From assembly GCA_028289195.1 (NCBI GenBank), contig JANQQR010000007.1, positions 1 to 64,000 on the forward strand: a DNA stretch of 64,000 nucleotides. The letters are read 5' to 3'. Both the position numbers and the translations under genes were made by a program. Numbering within the stretch: position 1 is the stretch's first letter; each line of letters opens with the position of its first letter. The notes under the pieces were generated by a model that did not search any database, was not told the origin of the DNA, and saw only the letters and a list, made by a program, of their open reading frames with translations. Below are positions 54,565 to 63,726 of this stretch, one piece after another. Source of the stretch: Phycisphaerales bacterium. GTDB lineage: Bacteria > Planctomycetota > Phycisphaerae > Phycisphaerales > UBA1924.

Positions 54565-55407
54565 ATGTTCGGTTTCGGCAAGGACAAGATGAGCGCCGAC
54601 CAGAGCTTCCTCCCCGAGGACTATCTGGCCAAGCGCGCCGAACGTCGCACCAACCTGATGGCGCTCACGCTCTTCGTGCTCGTCATGGTCGGGGTCGTCG
54701 GCGCCTTCCTCGTGACGAATCGTCAGTGGAAGGACGTGCAGACCTACCAGGAGGCGATCAACGTCCGCTACTCGCAGGCCGCGCAGGACATCGAGCAGTT
54801 GAAGCAGCTCGAAGCCCAGAAGAGCCAGCTGCTGGCCAAGGCCGAGCTGACGACGGCGCTGATCGAGCGGGTCCCCCGCTCCATCCTGCTGGCCGAGATC
54901 ATCAACCGGATGCCGGAAGACATGACGCTGCTCGAGTTCGAGCTCAAGAGCCAGAAGGTGGCGGCGATCCCGGTGTCCTCGACCAACACGCAGGGCAAGA
55001 ACGCGATCAGCCGCACGTCGGGCTCTTCGGCCCCGGCCCTGAGCGCGCCGGCGGTGACGGCCCCGCAGTACCACACCCGCGTGATGATGGTCGGCGTCAC
55101 GACGACGCACAACAAGGTCGCCCGCTTCGGCGCCGCGCTCCAGGAGTGCCCGCTGCTGACGAACGTCGAGCTGAAGTTCTCGGAGAAGACCAAGATCCAG
55201 AACAACGAGATGAACCGCTTCCGCATCGAGGCGGACGTGATGCGCGGAGCCGACGCCCGGCGTCTCGAGCCGCTCGCGAACCCGACGCTCGAGAGCGTCG
55301 ACTCGGTGGTGCAGACGTCGGATGCGCCGGAGCCCGAGGAACTTGAGATCACGGACACGACCGCCGACGCCCTCCCCGAGGGCGACGACGACGAAGGGGG
55401 GCGTTGA
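54565..55407 (+). CDS. PilN-like assembly protein
   Basis: 280 residues. A charged cytoplasmic tail (1-26) that would dock to PilM, one membrane helix (about 27-50, LMALTLFVLVMVGVVGAFLV), a coiled coil (55-95) and a periplasmic ferredoxin-like domain are typical of PilN/GspL-C. The region between about 135 and 170 is a Ser/Ala/Thr-rich insertion and the C-terminal 50 residues are acidic. GAGGA is 9 nt upstream of the ATG. It lies 54 nt after pilM and 3 nt before the PilO-like gene. Confidence 0.83.
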   Translation: MFGFGKDKMSADQSFLPEDYLAKRAERRTNLMALTLFVLVMVGVVGAFLVTNRQWKDVQTYQEAINVRYSQAAQDIEQLKQLEAQKSQLLAKAELTTALIERVPRSILLAEIINRMPEDMTLLEFELKSQKVAAIPVSSTNTQGKNAISRTSGSSAPALSAPAVTAPQYHTRVMMVGVTTTHNKVARFGAALQECPLLTNVELKFSEKTKIQNNEMNRFRIEADVMRGADARRLEPLANPTLESVDSVVQTSDAPEPEELEITDTTADALPEGDDDEGGR

Positions 55408-55410
55408 GCC

Positions 55411-55950
55411 ATGCATTTCGGACTCAGAGAGCTTGTGTTCCTGCTGGTGCTGATCGCGATGCCCACGTCGTCGTACTGGTTCGTGTTCAGGCCCCAGAAC
55501 GCCGAGATCGAGCAGGCCAAGAAGGAGATCGAGCACAAGGAGAAGATGCTCGAGAAGCTCCAGAAGGCGACCTCCCGCAACGACGACCTCCAGCGTGCAA
55601 ACGAGGAGATCGCCGCGGGCATCGAGCGGATCGAGTCCCGCCTGCCGAGCGACAAGGAAGTCGAGGTCGTCCTCGAACAGGTCGCGACGATGGCGCGCGA
55701 GTCGACGCTCGAGCTGCCCAAGGTGAGCACGAAGACGCCGGTCCCCAGCTCCACCTACATGGAGCAGCCCCTCGACATGACGATCAAGGGCGACTTCGAG
55801 GACTTCTACGCGTTCCTGCTCAACGTCGAGGCCATGGAGCGCATCACGCGCATGCCTGACCTTCGCGTCAAGAAGCTCGACGATGTCGACGGCTCCATGG
55901 AGGCGTCGTTCACGCTGGCGATCTACTTCGAGTCTGTCGGAGGTTCCTGA
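55411..55950 (+). CDS. PilO-like assembly protein
   Basis: 179 residues. A membrane helix near residues 5-24, a coiled coil (about 25-75, many Glu/Lys heptads) and a compact alpha/beta domain ending in FTLAIYFESVGG match PilO/GspM. It would pair with the PilN-like protein in the inner-membrane platform. The start lies 3 nt after the preceding stop, and its own stop is 1 nt from the next ATG, so translation of the three genes is tightly linked. Confidence 0.83.
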   Translation: MHFGLRELVFLLVLIAMPTSSYWFVFRPQNAEIEQAKKEIEHKEKMLEKLQKATSRNDDLQRANEEIAAGIERIESRLPSDKEVEVVLEQVATMARESTLELPKVSTKTPVPSSTYMEQPLDMTIKGDFEDFYAFLLNVEAMERITRMPDLRVKKLDDVDGSMEASFTLAIYFESVGGS

Positions 55951-55951
55951 T

Positions 55952-56641
55952 ATGGGTTCGGGTGACTACAACCAGACGAACGACGCCGAGCCGCTGATGG
56001 CCGACGAGTTCCGCCAGGGCGAGGTCGACACGACCGGCGCTCTGGGCCTCTCGCTCACCGACAGCACGCCCCTGGATGGCGTGGGCTTCGGCGGCAAGTA
56101 CAGCGGGTTTATCGTGCTGATCGCGGTCGTCGCCGTCGCGGGCGGAGCGCTGTGGGGCATGCGCCAGATGGGCATGTCCGGCAACATCTCGCTCGCGGGC
56201 GATCTCGTGATCGACGAAGACATCGACGCCATTACGGCGCGGGTCGAGAACTCGGATCACGGGGAGATTCTCTCCGAGCTCGAGGCGAGCAACGACAAGC
56301 CCGTGGTGCCGCTCGACGACGTCGAGCAGAACCCGTTCGCGTGGGAGGGCCTGATCAAGGTGGCCGAAGCCACGCCGTTCCAGCGTCAGCCGGTGATCGA
56401 CCCGGAAGAAGAAGCGCGTCGCAGGCGTGAGGCCCGCGCGCGTGAGCTGGAGACGACATTCGGACGCCTGCGTCTCAACTCCGTGCTCGGTGGCACCGTG
56501 CCGGTCGCGCGCATCAGCGGCGAGATGGTGCGTGTCGGCGACACGATCGGCGAGCACTTCGAGGTCACGGCTATCGGCGGGCGTTCGGTGGATCTCGTCG
56601 CCGACGGTCGCACGTTCATCCTGAAGCTGGAAGACCGCTAA
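55952..56641 (+). CDS. PilP/GspC-like membrane protein
   Basis: 229 residues from the ATG at 55952, supported by GGAGG 8 nt upstream. A cytoplasmic acidic tail, one membrane helix (about 50-70), a linker, and a C-terminal small beta domain (LRLNSVLGGTVPVARISGE... with a GEHFEVTAIGGRSVDL strand pair) resemble the homology region of GspC or the beta domain of PilP. There is no lipobox, unlike PilP. The position after PilO and before the ATPase fits either. I cannot decide between the two families. Confidence 0.72.
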   Translation: MGSGDYNQTNDAEPLMADEFRQGEVDTTGALGLSLTDSTPLDGVGFGGKYSGFIVLIAVVAVAGGALWGMRQMGMSGNISLAGDLVIDEDIDAITARVENSDHGEILSELEASNDKPVVPLDDVEQNPFAWEGLIKVAEATPFQRQPVIDPEEEARRRREARARELETTFGRLRLNSVLGGTVPVARISGEMVRVGDTIGEHFEVTAIGGRSVDLVADGRTFILKLEDR

Positions 56642-56673
56642 GCGGCCTCAGCCTCCAAGGAGGGGGGCATCCC

Positions 56674-58602
56674 GTGAGCAACCTCGACATCGACAAGCTG
56701 CTGGACGACCTGACGCCCGAAGACGGCGATCAGGGAACGAGCGCTCCGGCTCCGGAGAGCGCCGAGCCCGCGCCCGGCGGCCCGATCGATGAGTCGCCCG
56801 CGACCGACGACGGCGAGGACTCCGTCGCGTCGTTCGGCGGGCGTGGGCCCTCCAAGGACGAAAAGGGCGCGGAGGAATCCGAGGGCTCCAAGTCCGAGGG
56901 CCTGGATCTCGGCGAGGCGCTCGTCGATGCCGGTATCGTCTCGGCCAAGCAGCTCACGGCGGTCAACACGATCATCAAGCAGTCCCCTGGCAGCTCGATG
57001 CTCGAACTGCTGCTCGAGCAGGGAGCGGACGAAGAGGGCCTGTTCAAGCTCGTCGCCGAATCACTCGGCCTCGAGTGGCGCCGGCTCGATTCCTCGGGCG
57101 GTCGCCTCCCGTTCGACGACATGATCCTCAACAAGCTGGGGGTCGATTTCGCCAAGCGGTTTCTCGTGGTCCCGATCGGGATCGAGGCCGACCGCCTGGT
57201 GATCGGCACCGCCCGGCCCGAGGACGTGTTCCTGATCGAGGACGTCCGCCTCCGTCTCGGGGCGCGGATGGTCAAGGTGGTCGTGGTCACGCCGAGCGAC
57301 ATCCGCGAGGCACTCGACTCGGTCGACAAGGAACAGGACGACGACATCGATGTCGACGACATCCTCAGCGACATCGACGAGGACGATGTCCAGGTCGACG
57401 ACTCGGACACGGAAGAGGTCGACCTCGAACGCGAGGCCGCCGAATCGCCGGTCATCCGGTATGTGAACTACATCATCCAGACCGCCGTGAAGGAAGGCGC
57501 GTCGGATATCCACATCGAGCCGGCGGAGAAGGCCATCAAGGTGCGCTTCCGCATCGACGGCGAGCTGTTCGAAATGATGCAGCCGCCGGCGCGCATGAGC
57601 GCCGCGATCACGTCGCGCCTCAAGATCATGGCGAACCTGGACATCGCCGAGCGCCGCCTCCCGCAGGACGGGCGCATCCGGTGCACCGTGCAGGGCCGCA
57701 AGCTCGACCTGCGTGTCTCGACGATCCCCACGGGGTACGGCGAGAAAACGGTGATGCGTATCCTCGACACGAAGTCCATCAACGTGTCGCTGGATGACCT
57801 GGGCTTCGACGAGGACACGCTGCTCATCTGGAAGAAGCAGGTCGCCGAGCCCCACGGCATCGTGCTCGTCACGGGCCCGACGGGATCGGGTAAGACGACG
57901 ACGCTCTACTCGTCGCTGCGACAGATGGACAAGAAGAGCCAGAACATCTCGACGGTCGAGGATCCGATCGAGTACCACCTCGACGGCATCACGCAGACGC
58001 AGATGCACGAGAAGATCGGCATGACGTTTGCCAAATCGCTGAAGGCCCTCCTGCGACAGGACCCCGACGTGATCATGCTCGGTGAGATCCGCGACTCGGA
58101 AACGGCGACGACCGCCGTGCAGGCCGCGCTCACGGGCCACCTCGTGCTGTCGACGCTTCACACGAACGACGCGCCGAGCTCGATCACCCGGCTGGTCAAC
58201 ATCGGCCTCGAGCCGTTCCTGCTCGGCGCCGCGGTCAACGCGTGTCTCGCCCAGCGCCTCGTCCGCCGGATCTGCCCGCACTGCAAGCGCGAGGCCCAGC
58301 TGACCGAGGACATGGTGGAGTACCTCGAGATGCAGGAGGTCCCCACGGACAACCTGTTCGAGGGCGAGGGCTGCGAGCGCTGCCGCAACACCGGCTACCA
58401 GGGCCGTGTCGGCATCTACGAGCTGCTCGTGATCGACGACGGGCTGCGCGACATCATCGCGCGGAACCCCAACGTCAGCGAGTTCCGCAAGCTCTGCCAG
58501 GAACGGGGCATGGTGACCCTGCGTCAGGACGGCTTCAACAAGGCCGCCCGGGGCGAGACGACCGTGCAGGAAGTGATCCGGACGACCACCAGCACGTTCT
58601 GA
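56674..58602 (+). CDS. gspE: GspE/PilB-family secretion ATPase
   Basis: 642 residues, GTG start with AAGGAGG upstream. After an acidic low-complexity tail (1-75) come a GspE N-terminal domain (76-215), a very acidic linker (218-255, mostly Asp/Glu) and the ATPase core with Walker A GPTGSGKT (401-408), the Asp box around EDPIEY, Walker B VIMLGEIRD, and the zinc tetracysteine CPHC...CERC near 558-590. It powers pseudopilus assembly. No gspF/pilC platform gene follows; instead the minus-strand GspC-like gene meets this stop codon directly. Confidence 0.94.
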   Translation: MSNLDIDKLLDDLTPEDGDQGTSAPAPESAEPAPGGPIDESPATDDGEDSVASFGGRGPSKDEKGAEESEGSKSEGLDLGEALVDAGIVSAKQLTAVNTIIKQSPGSSMLELLLEQGADEEGLFKLVAESLGLEWRRLDSSGGRLPFDDMILNKLGVDFAKRFLVVPIGIEADRLVIGTARPEDVFLIEDVRLRLGARMVKVVVVTPSDIREALDSVDKEQDDDIDVDDILSDIDEDDVQVDDSDTEEVDLEREAAESPVIRYVNYIIQTAVKEGASDIHIEPAEKAIKVRFRIDGELFEMMQPPARMSAAITSRLKIMANLDIAERRLPQDGRIRCTVQGRKLDLRVSTIPTGYGEKTVMRILDTKSINVSLDDLGFDEDTLLIWKKQVAEPHGIVLVTGPTGSGKTTTLYSSLRQMDKKSQNISTVEDPIEYHLDGITQTQMHEKIGMTFAKSLKALLRQDPDVIMLGEIRDSETATTAVQAALTGHLVLSTLHTNDAPSSITRLVNIGLEPFLLGAAVNACLAQRLVRRICPHCKREAQLTEDMVEYLEMQEVPTDNLFEGEGCERCRNTGYQGRVGIYELLVIDDGLRDIIARNPNVSEFRKLCQERGMVTLRQDGFNKAARGETTVQEVIRTTTSTF

Positions 58603-59646
58603 TCAGCGCTGGTCCTTGTCTTCGGACTGGTTCCGCTGCCTGCGCGACGTTGCGCTCGTGGTCTGCTCGGCCATCTGCTTGAACATCTGCTCGAGCCCGC
58701 CCGGCATGCGGGGAGGCGCTCGACGCGCGGGCGCTTCATCGGCCGCGGGTTCGTCGGTCGCGGGCTCTGCGGATGCTTCGGCGATCTGCAGGAGGCGCTC
58801 AGCAGCGAGTGCGCTCTCTGGATCGCGGACGCCCGCCATGACCTGCGCGATCGTCTGGGCGTCCAGCCCGGCGTTGCGCAGCGCGTCCTCGACGGCGCTG
58901 TCGCTGGCCGAGATGACGCGGGGGACACCCGAACTCGACGGACGCTGGGCGTAGGCGAACTCCGGATACAGCGCCAGCGGAACCACCGAGTCGCCCCGCG
59001 CGAGGATCACGCGGGCGAACCCGACGTCGATCGCCTCGACGCGCCACGCCTCCTGCGGGAACTTGGGGTCTTCGAACTCGTCACCGACCATGTAGGTCTC
59101 GGCCTTGTACGTGTTCGACGGCCCGGACATCCCGATGAGCGCCGATTCCCGCCCGGACGGCCCGCGGTGCACACCCCGCAGCCTGAGCGAATTGAGCGCC
59201 GCTTTCACGTCGTCGGGGACCGATTCCTTCGGTGTCAGCAGGACGACGCGATCGCCGACGACCTGCGTGGTTGCGACCACGGTCTCGGCGGGTGCATCCG
59301 GTTCCTCGTCCGGCGCGGTGTCGTCAGAAGCGGCAGCGGTCCGCCCCATCGGCAGCACCGGCCACGGGCGCTGGTCAGCAGCGAACAGGTTCTTGGATGA
59401 GAGCGCGGCGATGCGCTCGCCGCGCGCGTCGGCGTCGGCGCCGGTGCCCTGGAGAGGCGTGATCGAGGGCGGACCGGCGACGGCGTCCGTCTCGGCGTCC
59501 TCCAGTGGTTTGAACGCCGCGAGCGCGAACCAGCCGGCGGCGAGCACGAGCGCGAGCAGGCATGCTCGCGCGATCCACGTGCCGGTGTCGGCACCCGGCG
59601 GCCCGGCGCGGCGGAGGCGGGATCTTGGAATCCGGGGAGTGCTCAT
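58603..59646 (-). CDS. GspC-like type II secretion component (uncertain)
   Basis: 347 residues. A basic N-terminus, one membrane helix (about 23-46) and a periplasmic region whose middle part (residues 150-240) reads like a small beta domain (VVGDRVVLL..., VEAIDVGFARVILARGDSVVPLAL) suggest GspC. The C-terminal 80 residues are Ala/Pro/Glu-rich and unrelated to any PDZ domain. It is last in the minus-strand gsp operon and overlaps the GspM-like gene by 4 nt. Its stop is adjacent to the gspE stop. The assignment rests on topology and position more than on motifs. Confidence 0.6.
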   Translation of the reverse strand: MSTPRIPRSRLRRAGPPGADTGTWIARACLLALVLAAGWFALAAFKPLEDAETDAVAGPPSITPLQGTGADADARGERIAALSSKNLFAADQRPWPVLPMGRTAAASDDTAPDEEPDAPAETVVATTQVVGDRVVLLTPKESVPDDVKAALNSLRLRGVHRGPSGRESALIGMSGPSNTYKAETYMVGDEFEDPKFPQEAWRVEAIDVGFARVILARGDSVVPLALYPEFAYAQRPSSSGVPRVISASDSAVEDALRNAGLDAQTIAQVMAGVRDPESALAAERLLQIAEASAEPATDEPAADEAPARRAPPRMPGGLEQMFKQMAEQTTSATSRRQRNQSEDKDQR

Positions 59647-60251
59647 CGTGCGGCGCCTCCCTGCTCGACGATGGCGAGCGCCACAAGGCGGAGGCGGACC
59701 GTCGCGACACGCCCCATCTGGCTGCGGCTCGGCCCGGTCATCTGCACCGACTCGATGTTCGTCCTGATGCGCGGCAGGTTCTCCAAACGATCGATCGCCA
59801 CGTAGGCGTCGGCGTGCTGCGTCGCGTCGAAGGAGACATCCACGCTGAGGAGCCTGACCTCTGGCGATTCCGGATCCAGCGCGTTGGAGGAAGCGACCGT
59901 CGCGTTCGGGGCTCGGAGCGAGAGATCACGGAGTGCCGAGAGCACCTCGTCGCGGAGCTGGGCCCCGGCGAGCGCGGGCGTTGGCGCAGTGATGACGGCG
60001 TCGTCCAGCGACTCGCGGGCGTCGGTCGCCTGCGCACGGGCCCGGCGCCACAGGGGCGCCTGTGTGACCAGCTCACTCTCTTGTGCGCGCAGGCGCGATT
60101 GGTCCAGATACCGTTCACGCGCACTCGGGGGAGCGTCGGGATCCGACGAACCGCCCATCGCGGGGAGGACCCCCCACTTGCTCAGCGCGACGACAGCGAT
60201 GAGCACGACGGTGATCACGCTGAGGATCTGTGTCCGCTTGCCGGAGTTCAT
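59643..60251 (-). CDS. GspM/PilO-like type II secretion component
   Basis: 202 residues. A short cytoplasmic tail, a membrane helix (about 8-26), a helical coiled segment (45-85) and an alpha/beta domain with repeated strands (VRLLSVDVSFDATQHADAYVAIDRLENL) match GspM/PilO topology. It overlaps the upstream GspL-like gene and the downstream GspC-like gene by 4 nt each. Sequence motifs are weak, so the call depends on the neighbours. Confidence 0.7.
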   Translation of the reverse strand: MNSGKRTQILSVITVVLIAVVALSKWGVLPAMGGSSDPDAPPSARERYLDQSRLRAQESELVTQAPLWRRARAQATDARESLDDAVITAPTPALAGAQLRDEVLSALRDLSLRAPNATVASSNALDPESPEVRLLSVDVSFDATQHADAYVAIDRLENLPRIRTNIESVQMTGPSRSQMGRVATVRLRLVALAIVEQGGAAR

Positions 60252-61474
60252 CGGGCGTCCTCCCCGGCGCGGAGGTGCGCCTCGCGGGACGCCTGCACGT
60301 GGAACTGCTCGGACTGCCGTTCTTCCACGGCGAACGACGCGTCGAGGCTCCGGGCGCCGGCGAAGACGGGGGATCGCTCGAGCGCTGTGAGCACTTCGCT
60401 GGCGCGTCCCGCCTCGCCCTTGATGGTCACGGCGGACTCATCGAGCTCGATGCGATACAGGAAGCCATCGTCCGGGAGCGCTCCCTGGGCCGCGACGAGA
60501 TCCGGGAGCACGCTGCGCCACCCCTCGACGACTGGACGCACCGTCTGGTCGAGAAGCGACGAGGTCTGCCGGACGAACGCGCGGTCGGATTGCACCTCCG
60601 CGAGCACCGCCTGCATGGCTTCCCCGCCGGAGCGCAGGCGCTCGGATTCCGCTTCGTAGCGCGAGTCGAGCACGAACGAGGCGCCGATCACCAGCGCGAC
60701 CGATGCCGCGATCGCGCTCGCCGGCACCGCCCACCGATTGGGCGTCTTGAACGGGCGGCCCTCGAGCGGCACGAACGACCCCGGCGCAACGAGCGGCGCG
60801 AGCGCTGCGCCGATCGCGAGATCGACGGGCGCTCGCTCGTCCGAGTCGCTGCCGGGCAGGCCGGCGTCGACGGGCTCTTCGCGATCGGCGGGGACAGCGA
60901 GTTCGACGACCCGGCCGTGAGACAGCCGGTGGCTGAGGCGTCCGCCCGCTGGGGTCTGCTCTGCGATGGTCGCCTGTGCACTCGATTGCAGGCCCATGCC
61001 GAGCATCGCCATCTGGGCGCTGAGGATCCGCGAGACAGGCGAGCCGATCGCTTCGACGATCGCCTCTCTCCATGGCTGAAGCCGCGCCGAATCGGCCGCG
61101 ACGAGGTAGGACGAGCCGGGATCGGCGGCGCCGCTTCGCTCGATGAGGCCGACCATCGCGTCGTTCCGCGAGAGCGGGAAGAGCGACTCGATCGAACCGA
61201 GGATCTCGTCACGGGCCGCGCCCCACGAAGAAACGCTCAGCGCCAGCGGACGGAGCGCGCTCCAGTCGGCGGGGATCGTGAGCAGGACGTCGGGGTTGCC
61301 GGCCCCGAACGGGGCCAGCGCGCCGCGGCGCTCGGCGGGGCTGAGCGAGAGAAACGAGCGGATGAGTTCGCAGCGCTCGACGCGCACGCCCCGCACCGAC
61401 CCGCGAAGGCGCGCGACGGCGAGGTCGTTGCCGACGATCGCGAGCGAGGTGGTTGTCCAGGGGGTGAGTCTCAT
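60248..61474 (-). CDS. GspL-like type II secretion component
   Basis: 408 residues. The N-terminal 230 residues are an actin-like cytoplasmic domain (TSLAIVGNDLAVARL at the start, VLLTIPADWSALRPL later), followed by a membrane helix (about 248-270, AVPASAIAASVALVIGASFV) and a periplasmic coiled coil plus ferredoxin-like domain (FLYRIELDESAVTIKGEAGRASEVL). This is the single-chain arrangement of GspL, whereas the opposing operon has separate PilM and PilN equivalents. It lies 36 nt after gspK and overlaps the GspM-like gene by 4 nt. Confidence 0.75.
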   Translation of the reverse strand: MRLTPWTTTSLAIVGNDLAVARLRGSVRGVRVERCELIRSFLSLSPAERRGALAPFGAGNPDVLLTIPADWSALRPLALSVSSWGAARDEILGSIESLFPLSRNDAMVGLIERSGAADPGSSYLVAADSARLQPWREAIVEAIGSPVSRILSAQMAMLGMGLQSSAQATIAEQTPAGGRLSHRLSHGRVVELAVPADREEPVDAGLPGSDSDERAPVDLAIGAALAPLVAPGSFVPLEGRPFKTPNRWAVPASAIAASVALVIGASFVLDSRYEAESERLRSGGEAMQAVLAEVQSDRAFVRQTSSLLDQTVRPVVEGWRSVLPDLVAAQGALPDDGFLYRIELDESAVTIKGEAGRASEVLTALERSPVFAGARSLDASFAVEERQSEQFHVQASREAHLRAGEDAR

Positions 61475-61510
61475 GGGTCTGGGGATCCGCCGATCATAGG
61501 TCCCGATCGC

Positions 61511-62623
61511 TTACATGGGCTTGAGGCCGATCGCCCGGAGGCGCCCGGGGGTGAGCACGGCGAGCCCCTCGAATCTCGTCTCCATGACGCCGTCGGGGGC
61601 TGTCGCGGCGACTTCGACCCGCCAGACGGGGCCGGGCTCCAGCCGGATCGATTCACCCGCGTCCCGCGTGGACGGGGGCATCACCCGCTCGAGGCTCTCG
61701 GCGTCGAGCGAGCCCGCGGCCCGGAGCGCGACGATCTGGTCGGCGACGTCGGGGGTCATGCCGTCGATGCTGGCCAGCAGCGAGCGCGACGCGGTCCCGG
61801 CGTGGATGCGCCCATCGCCGCCGATCGAGAGATCGCGCCGGATGCGCTCGAAGATCTCCGGCGTCATCGCCGGGAGGTAGAGCAGTTCTTCGATGGCGCG
61901 CATCGGCACGTCGGGGCAGTCGATGCCCCGGCGCACGTAGACCTCCGATTCGGCGCCGCGCTCGCGGACGAGGCTGTCGGCGTCGATCCAGTCGAGCCAT
62001 TGGTGGCAGATCGTCAGGGCCCGGTCGTAGTCGACGCCGACGAGTTGCATATAGCGCATGATCCACTCCTCGCCGGCCGCGTTGACGGGGAGACCGCCGG
62101 TCGCGTCGGAGAGCCGCACGCGGAACGATGCGTCCGAGCCGGGCAGAGCGACGTCGATCTCGGTCGCCGGGATCTCCAGGGACTCGAGCAACTCGAACCC
62201 GCCCTCGGGTGTGCCGGTGACGCCGCCGCCGTCGGCGACGCGGGACCCCGTGTCGTTCTCGAGGTCCTTCCTGGCTTCCTCTTCGAGATCGACGTTCATC
62301 TGCTCGAAGAGATCGCGGAGGAAGGGCGGGAGTTCGACATCCGGATCGTTGCTCGAATCATCGGATCCGGAGGGATCGCTGAAATCCGCGCCCGCGCCGC
62401 TGGCCCCGGCGCTGGCCAGCTGGTCCGATGTCGTCATGAGGCCTCGGAGCGTGATCGTCGCGGCGGCGCGGGCGTCGAGGTACGCGCGGGAGCGCTCGAT
62501 CGCGATGCGCGCTTCGACGGTCGCGGCGCGCGTCTGGATCGCGCCCTGCGTCGCGAGCGCGAACAGCCCCCCCACCGAGATGAGGACGAGGACTAGAGCA
62601 AATCCTCGGCGTCGAAGACCCAT
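61511..62623 (-). CDS. gspK: Type II secretion minor pseudopilin GspK
   Basis: 370 residues. The N-terminal GFALVLVLISVGGLFALATQ hydrophobic helix is pseudopilin-like with a short leader but lacks the Glu5 of GspG-type pilins, as expected of GspK. The large inserted alpha domain, with helix-hairpin-helix-like segments (GGLPVNAAGEEW, MTPEIFERI, GMTPDVADQIVALRA), is characteristic of GspK, which caps the pseudopilus tip with GspI and GspJ. The start overlaps the end of gspJ by 31 nt. Confidence 0.87.
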   Translation of the reverse strand: MGLRRRGFALVLVLISVGGLFALATQGAIQTRAATVEARIAIERSRAYLDARAAATITLRGLMTTSDQLASAGASGAGADFSDPSGSDDSSNDPDVELPPFLRDLFEQMNVDLEEEARKDLENDTGSRVADGGGVTGTPEGGFELLESLEIPATEIDVALPGSDASFRVRLSDATGGLPVNAAGEEWIMRYMQLVGVDYDRALTICHQWLDWIDADSLVRERGAESEVYVRRGIDCPDVPMRAIEELLYLPAMTPEIFERIRRDLSIGGDGRIHAGTASRSLLASIDGMTPDVADQIVALRAAGSLDAESLERVMPPSTRDAGESIRLEPGPVWRVEVAATAPDGVMETRFEGLAVLTPGRLRAIGLKPM

Positions 62624-63327
62624 GTGAACGGTTCTCCCAAGAATGTCCCGGTCAGGCGCAGCCCGTTGATCGGCCCCTTGTATCCCGGCTCCATCGGTCG
62701 CCAGCGCCGGAGCAGGTCGTCGTCGGTTGGTTCGTCGGCGCGGACCGCCATGCCGGCCGGATCCCGGCGGTTGCTGGACCGGGGACCAACGTTCGCTGCC
62801 TGACCGTAGCGTTCGAAGCTGAGTTCCTCGCAGCGATCGAGCAGCACGATCTGCTCTTCCAGGACGAGACCCGGTGGAGCCGGGATCGGCGTTTCCGGCT
62901 CTCCCGCGGAATCGACCTCGGCGAGCAGCGTTGTGAGCTTGCGCTCGAAGCAGACGAGCCGGAACTCGGGCGCCCCGCCCGGCAGGCGTGGCGGCACGGT
63001 CTCGATCTCGTAGGTCACCACGACCAGGGGCCAGCCGGGGAAGAGCAGAGGATCGGCGCAGACGAAGTTGATCGAGTTCGGCTGCAGGTCCAGACTCGCG
63101 CCCTGATCACCGGTGGCGATGCTCGCACGCCGGTCCGCCCACTGCGCGTTCATGACCTCGAGCACGCGCGGCAGACGCATCGAAGCGTTCAGGCGCGCAC
63201 CCTCCGTGGTCCAATCACGCATCTGCGCCCACACCGCGCCGATGAGCACGGACATCGACGCCAGCACGGAGACCGCCAAGAGCATCTCCAGGAGCGTGAA
63301 CGCGGGTTGGTGTCGCTTTGCGGGCAT
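62593..63327 (-). CDS. gspJ: Type II secretion minor pseudopilin GspJ
   Basis: 244 residues. A basic leader MPAKRHQPA precedes the prepilin signal FTLLEMLLAVSVLASMSVL, with the conserved Glu5 that GspJ carries. The beta-rich C-terminal domain is larger than the leader-plus-helix and ends in FTWVFDAEDLL. It follows gspI by 6 nt and overlaps gspK by 31 nt. Processing by a prepilin peptidase is expected, but no gspO/pilD gene is in the window. Confidence 0.83.
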   Translation of the reverse strand: MPAKRHQPAFTLLEMLLAVSVLASMSVLIGAVWAQMRDWTTEGARLNASMRLPRVLEVMNAQWADRRASIATGDQGASLDLQPNSINFVCADPLLFPGWPLVVVTYEIETVPPRLPGGAPEFRLVCFERKLTTLLAEVDSAGEPETPIPAPPGLVLEEQIVLLDRCEELSFERYGQAANVGPRSSNRRDPAGMAVRADEPTDDDLLRRWRPMEPGYKGPINGLRLTGTFLGEPFTWVFDAEDLL

Positions 63328-63333
63328 CGAGCG

Positions 63334-63726
63334 CTACCGGTCTGACAGGAACTCGGACCGCTGGTCCATGTAGGTGATCTCGAAGCGGAGCATGGGAACG
63401 GACTCGGCGAGTTCGGACTCGGGAGTCCGGGGGATCGGGCTCGGCACGAGCATCGGCGTGGCCTTGATCGTGAACGGCTCGCCGTTGTGCTCGCCCCGCC
63501 AAGTGCGGGCCGCCGACTGCTCATCGACCTCGGGGAACCCGAGCGCCCCGCTTTCGCGGAGCATCGCGATCGCGCGGAGATCGTGGTTGACGCGCAACCG
63601 GGTCTCCAGGTCGAGCGTCTGCGCCAGCGCGCTCGAGCGGATCTGCAGCGCGACGATGAGCGCAGAAGACAGGATCGCCAGGGCGAGAACCGCCTCGAGC
63701 AGCGTGAACGCCCGGCGCGTGCGCAT
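63334..63726 (-). CDS. gspI: Type II secretion minor pseudopilin GspI
   Basis: 130 residues from the ATG at 63726, chosen because the prepilin leader MRTRRA and signal FTLLEAVLALAILSSALIVAL begin there. The C-terminal domain is short, as in GspI (about 120 residues). The start codon overlaps the upstream gene stop by 1 nt (TGATG). It sits upstream of gspJ and gspK in the usual I-J-K order. Confidence 0.85.
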   Translation of the reverse strand: MRTRRAFTLLEAVLALAILSSALIVALQIRSSALAQTLDLETRLRVNHDLRAIAMLRESGALGFPEVDEQSAARTWRGEHNGEPFTIKATPMLVPSPIPRTPESELAESVPMLRFEITYMDQRSEFLSDR